Notes: generated by a model from the sequence alone, not told the origin. A DNA stretch of 64,000 nt from Xanthomonas sp. 3793 (GCF_024806835.1 NZ_JANTYU010000001.1:1240001-1304000), one strand, 5' to 3'; counted from the first letter of the stretch, positions 51,976-62,052 are shown. Numbers and translations: made by a program.

Positions 51976-53535
51976 TCAGCGCTGCTCCGCCACCGCCCTG
52001 ACCCGGCGCGTGAATTCGGCCAACTCCGGCAAACCGGGATCCAGCTGATGCGCTTGTTCCTGCGCACGGCGTGCGAACGCCGCATCCTCCTGGCCCAGGC
52101 GCTCGCTGCCGACCGCAACCCAGCGCTGCGCAAGACGTCGACGCGCGCCGGCCAGCGCATCGCCATTCGGGGTCAATGCCTGCCAGGCATCCAGGCAGCC
52201 GCGCGCGGCGCGCAGCCGGTTGTTGCGTAGTTCGTCTTCGAAACAGCGCTGGCTGGCCGGCGCCACGCGCGCGGCGGCCTGCAGTACGCGTGGGTCGCGC
52301 GGTGCCAGTGCCTGCGCCGCGCGCACCGCGTCGTAGGCGCTGACACCGGGTGGCGTCATCCATTGCTGGCGCGCTTCGGCATCGGCAACACGTTGCAGCA
52401 GCCCCCGCAAACGGCGCTCGCGAACGCCGCGTGACAGACCCGTTTCCGGGCCGCGCTGGGCATCGCGGGCGCGCGCGATGGCCTGCTCGGCCTGGGCGAT
52501 GGATGCGGCACCCGGCACCAGCGACTGCGCCTGTTGCAGCGACTGCATCGCCGCGTCGAACTGAAAATCCGCGGCCTGCCGGCCTGCCTGCGCGGCGTAT
52601 TCGCTGGCCACCCGTTCCAGCCCGCGATGCGCACCGACATCCTCCGGCTCGGCCGCCAGCACCGCGTTGAAATCGCGTGCCGCAGGTGCCAAGCGACCAC
52701 GGCGCAACAATACCTCGGCGCGCTGCCGGCGCTGATCCAGCACACGGTGATAGTGCCCCTCGGTCGACGGCACGTCGGCGTGCCCGGCGTCGTAGCGCTT
52801 GGCGGCGGCCAGCAGGGCCGCCGCCTCGCCGAGGGCGTCGCGCGCCAGCGCATGACGCGCCTGCGCCAACAGATCGGTCAGGGCATCTTCGCGCCCTTCC
52901 AGCGCGTCGGTGCGGTCGGGCGCCAGGGTCAGGATGCGCTGATACAGCGGCAGCGCGCTGTCGGGCGTGCCATCCAGGCGACCTTGCTGCTGGGCCGCAG
53001 CGGCCTGCGCCAGCAGGGCATCCAGTCCGGCGCGGCGTGCCTGCAACTGACGCAGCCGCAGCGCAACCGGCGCGATCTGCGCCTGCGGCACCTCCAGTGC
53101 GGTTGCCAGTGCCAGCGTGCGCTGCGCGGCGACCGCATCGCCGGCCGCGATCGCGGCACGCGCCTGCACCACGGCCGCCATGCCGGTCCGCGCCAACCCG
53201 ATGCGCGCCTCGCTGCGATCGTTATCCAACGCAAGCGCAGCGGTGAACAGTTCCTGGGCACCGCTGCCGTCGGCGGCACTGAGCTTGCCGCGCGACAGCG
53301 CCGCATCGCCACGTTGCAGCAATTGCTGGATGCGGGTGTCCGGCCACAGCAAATCGCCCAACGGCTTGCGCGCCGCGATGACGCTCAACAGCAGGCAGGC
53401 GGCAAGTACCAGCACCACGCGCCATAGCGCAAGGCTGCGCAACGGCGCCCAAAGGCGCGGCGACCTGACCCAGCGCGGCAGGGAAAACATGCGGTGGCGT
53501 CCATCCTTGGCGCGACCTGACGGGGACGCGTTCAC
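51976..53535 (-). CDS. TPR-rich inner-membrane protein of unknown function
   Basis: This 519-residue protein has a basic N-terminus and one transmembrane helix at about 39-56 (VVLVLAACLLLSVIAA). A long periplasmic region of alpha-helical repeats follows (LQRGDAALSRGKLSAADGSG, ALPLYQRILTLAPDRTDALE, ARDFNAVLAAEPEDVGAHRG), which look like tetratricopeptide repeats. No enzyme motif is seen. ATG 53490 (MFSLPRWVRSPR) is a possible internal start. It is alone on the minus strand between convergent and tandem neighbours. I do not recognise a specific function; TPR architecture suggests protein binding in the envelope. Confidence 0.75.
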   Translation of the reverse strand: MNASPSGRAKDGRHRMFSLPRWVRSPRLWAPLRSLALWRVVLVLAACLLLSVIAARKPLGDLLWPDTRIQQLLQRGDAALSRGKLSAADGSGAQELFTAALALDNDRSEARIGLARTGMAAVVQARAAIAAGDAVAAQRTLALATALEVPQAQIAPVALRLRQLQARRAGLDALLAQAAAAQQQGRLDGTPDSALPLYQRILTLAPDRTDALEGREDALTDLLAQARHALARDALGEAAALLAAAKRYDAGHADVPSTEGHYHRVLDQRRQRAEVLLRRGRLAPAARDFNAVLAAEPEDVGAHRGLERVASEYAAQAGRQAADFQFDAAMQSLQQAQSLVPGAASIAQAEQAIARARDAQRGPETGLSRGVRERRLRGLLQRVADAEARQQWMTPPGVSAYDAVRAAQALAPRDPRVLQAAARVAPASQRCFEDELRNNRLRAARGCLDAWQALTPNGDALAGARRRLAQRWVAVGSERLGQEDAAFARRAQEQAHQLDPGLPELAEFTRRVRAVAEQR

Positions 53536-53816
53536 GTGCCTATGGTAGCTGGCTGTGCCGCGAAGACGGTGTGGGTGGGCAGGAGGGGCGGATTCGGGAG
53601 TCGGGATTGGTCAAGGCAAGCGCGACGGGAGCCGGCGCGCTGCCCGAACTGGCCCGGTGCATCGATGCATCCTCCAGCATCTGCAGGCGGCCCGGGGAGC
53701 CTGCCAGGCACGCGTTTCCGCCGCACGGCGGCCACGCACGCCACGTTCGAAAGCGCAACGCGCGCAGAGGCAGTCGATGATGCGCCCCGACCAGCGGCTA
53801 AGCCGCCTACCCGCGC

Positions 53817-56000
53817 TCAGCCCAGTCGCCGCACCTCATTCACGCCCGGCAAGGCATCCAGCTTGCCGAGCAGGGCGGACAGCTGGTCGTAGTCGCTGAC
53901 CTTGAGCCGCAGGCGCAGCTGCGCCCTGCCGGTGTCGCGCACGTTGTCGCTGTTGATTTCCAGCACGTGCGCATCTTCCTGCGCGATCAGGTTGGTGATG
54001 TCCTTGAGCAGCCAGCGGCGGTCCACCGCGCGCACCTGCACATCCACTTCATAACCGCTGCCGGCCTTGCCCCACTCCACCGGCAATACGCGCTGCGGGT
54101 GGGCGGCAGCCAGCCGTGCCAACGCCGCGCAGTCGGTGCGGTGCACAGTGATGCCGCGGCCGCGGGTGAGGTAACCGGCAATCGGCTCGCCGGCCACCGG
54201 CTGGCAACACCGCGCTAGTTGCACCAGCAAATTGCCCACGCCCTCTACGGTGAATTTGGATTTACCCAAGCCCTCGCGGCGCGCGGTGGGTCGCGGCGGC
54301 GGCGGCACTGCAGGTTGCGAGGCGGCGCGCTCGGCTTCCAGCAGCGCACGGCTGACCTGGTTCGGCCCGGTATCGCCCAGCGCCACCTGGATATACAGAT
54401 CGTCAAGGTTTTCCGCGTGGAACTTGCGCGTCGCCACGCTCAGATCGGCGTGCTGCAGGCCCAGACGCTTGAGTTCGCGATCGAGCAGGTCCTTGCCCGC
54501 CTGCACATTGCGCGCACGGTCGAGCTTGTGGAACCACGCGCGCACCTTGTCGCGCGAGCGCCCGCTGGCCAGAAAGCCGTTGGACGCCAGCAGCCAGTCG
54601 CGGCGCGGGTCGGCTTCCTTGGCAGTCATGATCTCCACCCGGTCGCCGCTGCGCAGCCGATAGGTCAGCGGCACGATGCGGTCGTTGACCCGGGCGCCAC
54701 GGCAGCGGTGTCCCACCATGGTGTGCACGTGATAGGCGAAATCCAGCGGCGTGGCGCCCTGCGGCAGGTCGATGACCTCGCCCTTGGGGGTCAGCGCATA
54801 CACGCGGTCTTCGATCAGCTCGGCATCCAGCGCGCCGGCCAGCTCGCCGTGCTCGCCTTCCTGCACCTGCTCCAGCAACTGGCGCATCCACAGGATCTTG
54901 CGGTCGAAGGCTTTTTCGCCGCCCTTGCCGCCTTCCTTGTATTTCCAGTGCGCGGCCACGCCGAGCTCGGCCTGCGCATGCATCTCGTGGGTGCGGATCT
55001 GGATTTCGATGGTGCGCCCTTCCGGGCCGACCACGGCGGTATGTAGCGAGCGGTAGTCGTTGGCTTTGGGCCGGGCGATGTAATCGTCGAACTCGCTGGG
55101 CACCGGTGCCCACAACGAATGCACCGCACCCAAGGCGGCGTAGCAGGCCGCCACGTCCTCGACCATCACGCGCACCGCGCGGATGTCGTACAACTGATCG
55201 AAAGACAGTCGCTTCTTCTGCATCTTCCGCCAGATGCTGTAGATGTGCTTTGGTCGCCCGCTCACCTCTGCGCGCAGGCCCTGCTGGGCGAGCGCCGCCG
55301 ACAAGGTGCGCTTGACCGCTTCCAGATAGCGCTCGCGCGCCACCCGGGTTTCGTCCACTTCGCGCGCGATGCGGCGGTAGGTGTCCGGTTCCAGGTGCCG
55401 GAAGGCCAGGTCTTCCAGCTCCCACTTCACTTGCCAGATGCCCAGCCGGTTGGCCAGCGGCGCATGAATGTCGCGGGTGAGCTGGGCCAGCGCGCGGCGC
55501 TGTTCTTCACTGAGACGGTCGGCCACACGCATGCGCGCCAACTGCCGCGCCAGCAGGATCGGCACCACGCGCAGATCGTGGATGATGGACAGCAGCAGCC
55601 GCCGCAAGCCCTCGCTGTTGCGCCCGGCCTCGCGCCCGGCGTGCAGCGCCCAGACCTGGTCGGCCGCATCCAGACCGTCCAGCAGCCCTTCTACCGCCAC
55701 CCGCCGCTCCACCGGTTGCCAGGGCAGGCCAGCCACCGCCCCGCGTAACGCAGGCAGGTCGAACAGCAGTGCCGCAATCAACGTCGCCTCGTCGGCTGCC
55801 AGCGATGCCAGCACGTCCAGCGTGTCGGCCAGCAATGCCCACGGCACGCCGTCGGCCTGCGCGGGCGGCGCATCCTGCCAGGCCTGCGCCAATGCATCGC
55901 GTAATGCCGGCGCAATCGACGCAAGGGCCGGGCGCTGCAGCAAGGCATGCAGGCGTTCGAATGAGGAACTGGTCACAACGGTGGACACGGCGGCCGGCAA
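53817..56000 (-). CDS. relA: RelA (p)ppGpp synthetase
   Basis: This 727-residue stringent-response enzyme makes (p)ppGpp when uncharged tRNA enters the ribosome. The N-terminal hydrolase domain is degenerate: the HD pair is replaced in LIAALLFDLPALRG, as in monofunctional RelA. The synthetase domain is complete (SGRPKHIYSIWRKMQ, LYDIRAVRVMVEDV, DYIARPKANDYRSLHTAVVG, AELGVAAHWKYKEG). A TGS domain (VYALTPKGEVIDLPQGATPL), the helical/zinc-finger-like region with ARCCQPVAGEPIAGYLTRG, and a C-terminal ACT domain follow. The domain order and length are standard. Confidence 0.95.
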   Translation of the reverse strand: MPAAVSTVVTSSSFERLHALLQRPALASIAPALRDALAQAWQDAPPAQADGVPWALLADTLDVLASLAADEATLIAALLFDLPALRGAVAGLPWQPVERRVAVEGLLDGLDAADQVWALHAGREAGRNSEGLRRLLLSIIHDLRVVPILLARQLARMRVADRLSEEQRRALAQLTRDIHAPLANRLGIWQVKWELEDLAFRHLEPDTYRRIAREVDETRVARERYLEAVKRTLSAALAQQGLRAEVSGRPKHIYSIWRKMQKKRLSFDQLYDIRAVRVMVEDVAACYAALGAVHSLWAPVPSEFDDYIARPKANDYRSLHTAVVGPEGRTIEIQIRTHEMHAQAELGVAAHWKYKEGGKGGEKAFDRKILWMRQLLEQVQEGEHGELAGALDAELIEDRVYALTPKGEVIDLPQGATPLDFAYHVHTMVGHRCRGARVNDRIVPLTYRLRSGDRVEIMTAKEADPRRDWLLASNGFLASGRSRDKVRAWFHKLDRARNVQAGKDLLDRELKRLGLQHADLSVATRKFHAENLDDLYIQVALGDTGPNQVSRALLEAERAASQPAVPPPPRPTARREGLGKSKFTVEGVGNLLVQLARCCQPVAGEPIAGYLTRGRGITVHRTDCAALARLAAAHPQRVLPVEWGKAGSGYEVDVQVRAVDRRWLLKDITNLIAQEDAHVLEINSDNVRDTGRAQLRLRLKVSDYDQLSALLGKLDALPGVNEVRRLG

Positions 56001-56187
56001 TCACTGGGGTCTGATCGCTACGGTAACGTGCGCGTCACCTTCTCCACAACGCGCAATTTCCGCGCAAACGGCTGCCGGCAGCCTGCCTGCGCTTATGCCC
56101 GGTTCACCCGCCAAGGCCTTGATTCGCAACCGCTCTGCGATGGATTGGCATCAGCGCGCCAAGCCAATTGCGACGCGATCGCGGCTT

Positions 56188-56205
56188 TTTACAAGCTCTT
56201 TACAA
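56188..56205. promoter_or_regulatory. TTTACAA direct repeat upstream of pqqA
   Basis: Two exact TTTACAA heptamers at 56188-56194 and 56199-56205 have an 11-base period, one helical turn, about 90 bases before pqqA. They fall in an AT-rich patch that is a likely promoter area. It may be an activator site or part of the promoter itself. Confidence 0.35.
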
Positions 56206-56292
56206 TTGGAGTAAACCGGCTGCCTATGCTCGGTCCACGTCATCGCTGCATTACGCCGCGACGGCGTTTTTCCATCCACTGCGAGGTAGCCG

Positions 56293-56373
56293 ATGAAGAC
56301 CTGGAAGAAGCCTGTCGTTCGTGAAGTCAACTGTGGCGCCGAAATCAACTGCTACGTCTCTGGCGAGTTTTGA
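56293..56373 (+). CDS. pqqA: PQQ precursor peptide PqqA
   Basis: This 26-residue peptide is the substrate from which pyrroloquinoline quinone is made. ATG 56293 follows GAGG. The peptide begins MKTWKKPVVREV and holds the conserved Glu17 and Tyr21 in GAEINCYVSGEF; these two side chains are cross-linked by PqqE and become the cofactor. It has two cysteines (Cys14 and Cys20), not seen in the classical PqqA sequences I know. It precedes pqqB by 81 bases. Confidence 0.95.
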   Translation: MKTWKKPVVREVNCGAEINCYVSGEF

Positions 56374-56454
56374 TCCGGCACGTCTCGATCGCACCAGCCG
56401 CCTTTCCTCTTGATGCATGACCGGCACCTGCCGGCAGATTAGGTAACGGTTTCC

Positions 56455-57354
56455 ATGCGCATCATCGTTCTGGGATCGGCGGCCGGCGGTGGGCACCCGC
56501 AGTGGAATTGCCACACCCCCGCGAGTCAGCGGGCATGGCAACAAGCAGACGGTGCCCAACGTCGTACCCAAGCCAGCATCGCGGTCAGTGCCGATGACAA
56601 GCGCTGGGTGCTGATCAATGCTTCACCCGATTTCCGCCAGCAGATTCTCGCCACACCCGCGTTGTGGCCGCAGCACGGTCTGCGTCACTCCCCGATCGAG
56701 GCGGTGCTGTTGACCAGTGGCGAGATCGACCATATCGCCGGGCTGTTGTCGATGCGCGAAAGCCAGCCGTTCTCGCTGCATGCCAGCAGCCGGGTGCTGG
56801 ACCTGCTGTCGCAAAACCCCATTTTCGATGCGGTCAACCCGCACCACGTGACGCGCCAGCCGTTTGCGCTGGACACACCGGTATCGCTGCTGGGCCTGCA
56901 ACTCACGCCCTTCTCGGTGCCGGGCAAGGTACCGCTGTTCATGGAGTCGCGCAGCGGCGGCGACCTGGCCGGCTCCAATGAAGAAACCCTCGGGCTGACC
57001 ATCGACGATGGCCAGCACCGCGTGCACCACATCCCCGGCTGCGCAGCGATGACCGATGCCTTGCGCGCGCGCCTGCAAGGCGCCGAGCTGGTGTTTTTCG
57101 ACGGCACGCTGTGGCGCGACGATGAGATGGTGCAACTGGGCATCAGCCAGAAAACCGGCCAGCGCATGGGCCACATGAGCATCGACGGCCCCGATGGCAG
57201 CATCGCCGCGTTCGCGTCGTTGAATGTGGCACGCAAGATTTTCATCCATATCAACACCACCAATCCCGTGCTCGACATCCACTCGCCGCAATACGCCAGT
57301 GCGCGTGCCAGCGGCTGGGATGTTGCCTACGACGGCCTGGAGATCACGTTGTGA
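56455..57354 (+). CDS. pqqB: PqqB, PQQ biosynthesis oxidoreductase
   Basis: This 299-residue metallo-beta-lactamase-fold protein hydroxylates the tyrosine portion of the PQQ intermediate. It begins IIVLGSAAGGGHPQWNCHTP, which is diagnostic for PqqB, and has LLTSGEIDHIAGLLSMRE and VPLFMESRSGGDLAGSNEE. The ATGA-type overlap with pqqC shows coupling. The gene is intact. Confidence 0.96.
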   Translation: MRIIVLGSAAGGGHPQWNCHTPASQRAWQQADGAQRRTQASIAVSADDKRWVLINASPDFRQQILATPALWPQHGLRHSPIEAVLLTSGEIDHIAGLLSMRESQPFSLHASSRVLDLLSQNPIFDAVNPHHVTRQPFALDTPVSLLGLQLTPFSVPGKVPLFMESRSGGDLAGSNEETLGLTIDDGQHRVHHIPGCAAMTDALRARLQGAELVFFDGTLWRDDEMVQLGISQKTGQRMGHMSIDGPDGSIAAFASLNVARKIFIHINTTNPVLDIHSPQYASARASGWDVAYDGLEITL

Positions 57355-58103
57355 CCGCACTGCTTACCCCCGACCAACTGGAAGCGGATCTGCGTGCGAT
57401 CGGCGCTCGTCTGTATCACGACCAGCACCCGTTTCACGCCCTGCTGCACGACGGCAAGCTCGATCGCGGCCAGGTGCAGGCCTGGGCGCTGAATCGCTTC
57501 GAATACCAGCGCTGCATTCCATTGAAGGACGCCGCGATCCTGGCGCGCATGGAAGACCCGGCGCTGCGGCGGATCTGGCGCCAGCGCATCCTCGACCACG
57601 ATGGCAATAGCGCCACCGATGGCGGCATCGCGCGCTGGCTGCATCTGACCGACGCGCTGGGCCTGGATCGCGGCCTGGTCGAATCCGGACGCGCCTTGCT
57701 GCCCGGCACGCGCTTTGCGGTGCAGGCGTATCTGCACTTTGTCCGCGAAAAAAGCCTGCTCGAGGCGATCGCCTCCTCGCTCACCGAATTGTTCGCTCCC
57801 AACATCATCGGTCAGCGCGTGGCCGGCATGCTCAAGCATTACGACTTCGTCTCGCCCGAAGCGCTGGCGTACTTCGAGCACCGGCTGACCGAGGCGCCAC
57901 GCGATTCGGATTTCGCGCTCGACTACGTCAAGCAGCATGCCGATACGGTCGAAAAGCAGCAGCTGGTGAAAGCCGCCCTGCATTTCAAATGCTCGGTGTT
58001 GTGGGCGCAGCTGGATGCCTTGCACGTGGCCTATGTCGCGCCGGGCATCGTGTGGCCGGACGCATTTGTGCCCGATCGCGACGCCCGCCGGGCCGCTGCG
58101 TGA
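57351..58103 (+). CDS. pqqC: PqqC, pyrroloquinoline-quinone synthase
   Basis: This 250-residue helical-bundle oxidase carries out the final ring closure and eight-electron oxidation to PQQ. Active-site segments include YHDQHPFHALLHDGKL, WALNRFEYQRCIPLKDAAIL, FVREKSLLEAIASSLTELFA and VKAALHFKCSVLWAQLDAL. It overlaps pqqB by four bases and pqqD by four (GTGA). Confidence 0.96.
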   Translation: MTALLTPDQLEADLRAIGARLYHDQHPFHALLHDGKLDRGQVQAWALNRFEYQRCIPLKDAAILARMEDPALRRIWRQRILDHDGNSATDGGIARWLHLTDALGLDRGLVESGRALLPGTRFAVQAYLHFVREKSLLEAIASSLTELFAPNIIGQRVAGMLKHYDFVSPEALAYFEHRLTEAPRDSDFALDYVKQHADTVEKQQLVKAALHFKCSVLWAQLDALHVAYVAPGIVWPDAFVPDRDARRAAA

Positions 58104-58378
58104 GCGGCATTACCCGCGAGAGTCAGCCGGCCCTGCGCGCGGGCGTGCGCCTGCAGCATGACCGTGCACGCGACCAGTGGGTGCTGCTTGCACCCGAGCG
58201 TGTGGTCGAGCTCGACGAGATCGCGCTGGTGGTGGCGAAGCGTTACGACGGCGTGCGCTCGCTGGCACAGATCGCGCAGGAACTCGCCGCAGAATTCGAT
58301 GCCGACGCCACCGAGATCGAAGTGGATGTGATCGAACTCACCACCACTCTGCATCAGAAGCGTCTGCTGCGGCTATGA
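58100..58378 (+). CDS. pqqD: PqqD, PqqA chaperone
   Basis: This 92-residue protein binds the PqqA peptide and presents it to PqqE. GTG at 58100 is chosen because it overlaps the pqqC stop (GTGA) and gives the usual family length. Motifs are [20 protein letters not shown] and [20 protein letters not shown]. It overlaps pqqE by four bases. Confidence 0.94.
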   Translation: MSGITRESQPALRAGVRLQHDRARDQWVLLAPERVVELDEIALVVAKRYDGVRSLAQIAQELAAEFDADATEIEVDVIELTTTLHQKRLLRL

Positions 58379-59502
58379 CGACCGCACCGCCACCGCTATC
58401 GGTATTGCTCGAGCTGACCCATCGCTGCCCGCTGGCGTGCCCGTATTGCTCCAACCCGATTGCGTTGGCCGCGCTGCGTGAGGAAATGGATACCTCCGGT
58501 TGGCGCTCGCTGCTGCAGCAGGCGGCCGACATGGGCGTGCTGCAGGCGCACTTTTCCGGCGGCGAGCCGATGTTGCGCAAGGATCTGCCCGAACTGGTGG
58601 CGCATGCACGCGCGCTCGGGCTGTACAGCAACCTGATCACCTCCGGCGTGGCCGGTGGCGAGCCGATGCTGGACCAGCTGCAGGCGGCCGGGCTGGAGCA
58701 TGTGCAGCTGAGCGTGCAGGACGTCGACCCGGCCGGTGCCGACCGCATCGCCGGTTATCGCAATAGCCTGGCGAAGAAACGCGAGTTCGCCGCGGCCGTG
58801 CGCGCGCGCGGGCTGCCGCTGACGCTCAACGCGGTACTGCACCGGCATAACGCCGAGCGCGTGCCCGGCATGATTGCGCTGGCGCTGGAATGGCAAGCCG
58901 AGCGCATCGAAGTGGCGCACACCCAGTACTACGGCTGGGGTCTGCGCAATCGCGCCGCGCTGATGCCCAGCCGCGAGCAGCTGATGGCCACCATTGACGC
59001 GGTGGAAACCGCGCGCCGCGAGCTCGGCGACCGCCTGGCGATCGACTTCGTCACCCCGGACTATTACGCGCGCCAACCCAAACCCTGCATGGGTGGCTGG
59101 GGGCAGCGCTTCGTCAATATTTCCCCGCGCGGCGACGTACTGCCCTGCCACGCGGCCGAAACCATCGATGGCATGCGTTTCGACAACCTGCGCGACCGCT
59201 CGCTGGCCGATATCTGGAACAACGGCGAGGCGTTCGTGCGGTTTCGCGGCACCGCCTGGATGCCCGAGGTCTGCCAGGGCTGTCCCAAGCGCGAGATCGA
59301 CTGGGGCGGCTGCCGCTGCCAGGCGCTGGCGCTCAGTGGCGATGCCGGCACGCTGGATCCGGTATGCGAACGTTCGCCCGACCATGCCCAGGTGCGCGCT
59401 CTTGCCGACACCGAGGCGGCCGCGTCGCCGCCGGAATTCATCTATCGCCGCCCTGCCCGCCCCGCGCATGCGACAGCGTCCACTGCAGACAGCCTGGACT
59501 GA
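58375..59502 (+). CDS. pqqE: PqqE, radical SAM PqqA cross-linking enzyme
   Basis: This 375-residue radical SAM/SPASM enzyme forms the Glu-Tyr carbon-carbon bond in PqqA. The SAM-cluster motif CPLACPYC lies near the N-terminus, followed by [19 protein letters not shown]. The SPASM cysteines are in [28 protein letters not shown] and [21 protein letters not shown] 58375 overlaps the pqqD stop. No pqqF protease gene follows in the window. Confidence 0.96.
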   Translation: MTTAPPPLSVLLELTHRCPLACPYCSNPIALAALREEMDTSGWRSLLQQAADMGVLQAHFSGGEPMLRKDLPELVAHARALGLYSNLITSGVAGGEPMLDQLQAAGLEHVQLSVQDVDPAGADRIAGYRNSLAKKREFAAAVRARGLPLTLNAVLHRHNAERVPGMIALALEWQAERIEVAHTQYYGWGLRNRAALMPSREQLMATIDAVETARRELGDRLAIDFVTPDYYARQPKPCMGGWGQRFVNISPRGDVLPCHAAETIDGMRFDNLRDRSLADIWNNGEAFVRFRGTAWMPEVCQGCPKREIDWGGCRCQALALSGDAGTLDPVCERSPDHAQVRALADTEAAASPPEFIYRRPARPAHATASTADSLD

Positions 59503-59565
59503 GCGGCGTCGGCCGGCACGAAACAGCGTCTACACTAGCCACCTCTTTCCTGTCGGATGGCTTCC

Positions 59566-60078
59566 ATGTCGCTCGCGCGCCGCATTCCCCTGCTGGTCTG
59601 CCTGTCTTTTGCATTGACCGCCACCCCGGCCCTGGCGCAGCGCGCAGTGCACGGCGATCTGCAGTCGCAGATGAGCGCCGAACAGTTCAAGGCCGCCGGC
59701 CTGGACAAGCTCGATGCCGGCGAACTGGCCGCACTCAACGACTGGCTCCAAGGCAAGGTGGCCAAGGAAGCCGCCGTCGTGGTCGAACAGGCCAAGGAGG
59801 CCGGCCGCCAGGAAATCATCGTCAAGAACCGTGGCTTCTTCGACTTCGGCAGCAAGGAGCCGATCGAAAGCAGCATCGTCGGCGAGTTCAAGGGCTTTTC
59901 CAAAGGCCGCATCTATACCCTGGCCAATGGTCAGGAGTGGGAACAGACCGACGCAGCCAGCCTCGCCGGCGCGCGCAAGGACGCTCCCAAGGTCAAGATC
60001 AAGCCCGGCCTGGTCGGTGTGTGGTATCTGCAGATCGAGGGCTACAACACCCCTGCCAAGGTGCGGCGGATCAAGTAA
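59566..60078 (+). CDS. Secreted protein of unknown function
   Basis: This 170-residue protein has a clear Sec signal (IPLLVCLSFALTATPALAQ). The first mature part is helical (QMSAEQFKAAGLDKLDAGEL), and the second half beta-rich (IIVKNRGFFDFGSKEPIESS, IYTLANGQEWEQTD, GVWYLQIEGYNTPAKVRRIK). The ATG at 59566 has GGATGG upstream; 59557 is an alternative. I do not recognise the family. The C-terminal beta segment could be an OB- or SH3-like fold. It follows pqqE by 63 bases on the same strand, but a link to PQQ is unproven. Confidence 0.75.
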   Translation: MSLARRIPLLVCLSFALTATPALAQRAVHGDLQSQMSAEQFKAAGLDKLDAGELAALNDWLQGKVAKEAAVVVEQAKEAGRQEIIVKNRGFFDFGSKEPIESSIVGEFKGFSKGRIYTLANGQEWEQTDAASLAGARKDAPKVKIKPGLVGVWYLQIEGYNTPAKVRRIK

Positions 60079-60561
60079 CAGCCGCCAACAAAACGATGGC
60101 GCTCGCGGTCAGGCGCGCGCGGCCGGTACTCGTGATGGCGTGGGCCAGTCGCACGCTTCGATGTTGAGCGCGCAGTCACTGCCCACCCGACGACTGCTCG
60201 CTGCGCGTTTAGCCCCTGCAGGTTTTAGCCCGTACAAACAGTGCGGACGGCGGAAACGTGCTACCGAAGCACAGAAACCCGGCGCCCGCATCCAGGCGCG
60301 CGGAAGGTGCGATGAGGGCTTGCCGACAGACCCCATCGCAGGCAAGCGCGCCTTTGCGAGACGCCAGCGAGTCAACGAAACGACCTCCATTCGCCGACAA
60401 CGTCGACGTCGTTTTGGTCAGCACACGGCGTAGGCACTGCAACGAATCCATGCGCCGTACGTGCCAGACTTGCCACCGACGACCGGCTCGATGCATGCGT
60501 CCGGCGCAGCAGACCGGGCACTTGATCGCGCCGCCCCCAGCGCCGCTCACGGAGAACGCCG
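60079..60561. other. Intergenic region without recognised gene
   Basis: These 483 bases separate the secreted unknown from the PqaA-like gene. A frame at 60450 begins MRRTCQTCHRRPARC, but it overlaps the next gene and lacks a binding site. Nothing is convincingly coding. Confidence 0.5.
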
Positions 60562-62052
60562 ATGCGCCTGATGACACGTTACGGGATTGCACTGCTGGCC
60601 TTGATCGCAGGGCCGGCGCTGGCGTCCACCGCTGCCGAGCGCTGCGCCACGGCGCCGGAGGTCGGGTTCGATCAGGCCCTGGTCTGCTATCGCGATGCAG
60701 TGGAACAGCAGCCGCTGGTCTACACGAAAGGCGCCATCAGCCGGATCGCCGGGGTCGAGCGGCGCGAGTACCTGCTGACCTCGCAAACATGGTCGCCTGA
60801 AGGACTGGTCACCCCGGCCACCTGGCAGCATGACGTGGCGATGTATGTGCCCGCCGATGCACTGCAGACACGTGCGTTGCTGATCTCCACCAACGGCACG
60901 CGTCACCCGCCCGCAGGGAGTGCGGCGCAGCCGGCCAGCGAGCTGTCGCCCGAAGCGCTGGCGGCGCTGGCGCAACGCAGCCGCACCGTGGTCATCGCGC
61001 TGAGCGATATTCCCAATCAGGCGTTGCAGTATCAGGGCGATGCCAGCGCGCGTCGCGAGGACGATAGCGTGGCCTACAGCTGGTCGCTGTTTCTGCAATC
61101 GCCGCAGCAACGCAAGACCATGCCGCTGCATGTGCCGATGACGGCGGCGATCGCGCGCACCATGAGCCTGGCCGAGCGCGAGCTGGCACCGCTACAGATC
61201 CATCGCTTCATTCTTGCCGGTGCGTCCAAACGGGGTTGGGCCAGCTGGCACGCCACCATCGCCGACCCACGCGTCGATGCAGTGGCGCCGTTCGTGATCG
61301 ATATCCTCAACATGCCGGCCGTGCTGGACCATATGTACCGGGCATACGGCGGCAACTGGCCGATTGCATTCAACGCCTATGCCAAACAGGGAATTACTGC
61401 GCAACTGCAGACCCCGGCGTTTGCGCAACTGGTGCAAGTGCAAGATCCGCTGAGTTATCTGCGCACGCCGCAGCGCAAGCGCCTGATGGTGCCCAAGTAC
61501 ATCGTCAACGCCAGCGGCGACGATTTTTTCCTGCCGGACAACACGCAGTTGTTCTATGACGCGTTGCCTGGCAGCAAAGCCTTGCGCATGGTGCCCAACA
61601 GCGCGCACAACGGCATCCGCGCGTCGGTCGTCGACAGCCTCGTACCGTTCGTTGCACGGCTGCAGCAACAGCGCGCGCTGCCAAAAGTCAGCGACAGCTT
61701 GCGCACAGGCGACGCCGCCACGATACGTTTCCGTTCGTCGGAACGACCGACGCAAGTGCGGCTATGGTCGGCCACCAATCCGCAGGCGCGCGACTTCCGC
61801 TACGCCTGCGGCATCCGCTATCGCGCCACCCCGGTCGTGCTTGCACGCGGCAACACCGTCTCGGTGCCGGTGCAGACTCCAGAGGTCGGTTGGAGCGCCT
61901 ATTTCGTCGAAGCCACCTATGCGGATGGATTCGTCGCCACCAGCCAGACCTACGTGCTCGGCAAGCAGCAATATCCTTCCAGCGCGCCGCCCACCGACAA
62001 CGCCGCCTGCAGCACGTTACCCGGCATGGCCACTCGCGCCGCTGCGCGTTGA
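60562..62052 (+). CDS. pqaA: PhoPQ-activated pathogenicity-related protein (PqaA family)
   Basis: This 496-residue exported protein has a signal peptide (YGIALLALIAGPALAS) and an alpha/beta-hydrolase core of the PhoPQ_related family. The nucleophile-elbow-like segment is LAGASKRGWASWHATIADPR. VAPFVIDILNMPAVLDHMYR, KYIVNASGDDFFLPDNTQLF and MVPNSAHNGIR are typical blocks, with Asp and His in the expected order. In Salmonella PqaA is induced by PhoP-PhoQ and affects antimicrobial peptide resistance; the reaction is unknown. GGAGA precedes the ATG. The gene is intact and stands alone. Confidence 0.9.
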   Translation: MRLMTRYGIALLALIAGPALASTAAERCATAPEVGFDQALVCYRDAVEQQPLVYTKGAISRIAGVERREYLLTSQTWSPEGLVTPATWQHDVAMYVPADALQTRALLISTNGTRHPPAGSAAQPASELSPEALAALAQRSRTVVIALSDIPNQALQYQGDASARREDDSVAYSWSLFLQSPQQRKTMPLHVPMTAAIARTMSLAERELAPLQIHRFILAGASKRGWASWHATIADPRVDAVAPFVIDILNMPAVLDHMYRAYGGNWPIAFNAYAKQGITAQLQTPAFAQLVQVQDPLSYLRTPQRKRLMVPKYIVNASGDDFFLPDNTQLFYDALPGSKALRMVPNSAHNGIRASVVDSLVPFVARLQQQRALPKVSDSLRTGDAATIRFRSSERPTQVRLWSATNPQARDFRYACGIRYRATPVVLARGNTVSVPVQTPEVGWSAYFVEATYADGFVATSQTYVLGKQQYPSSAPPTDNAACSTLPGMATRAAAR

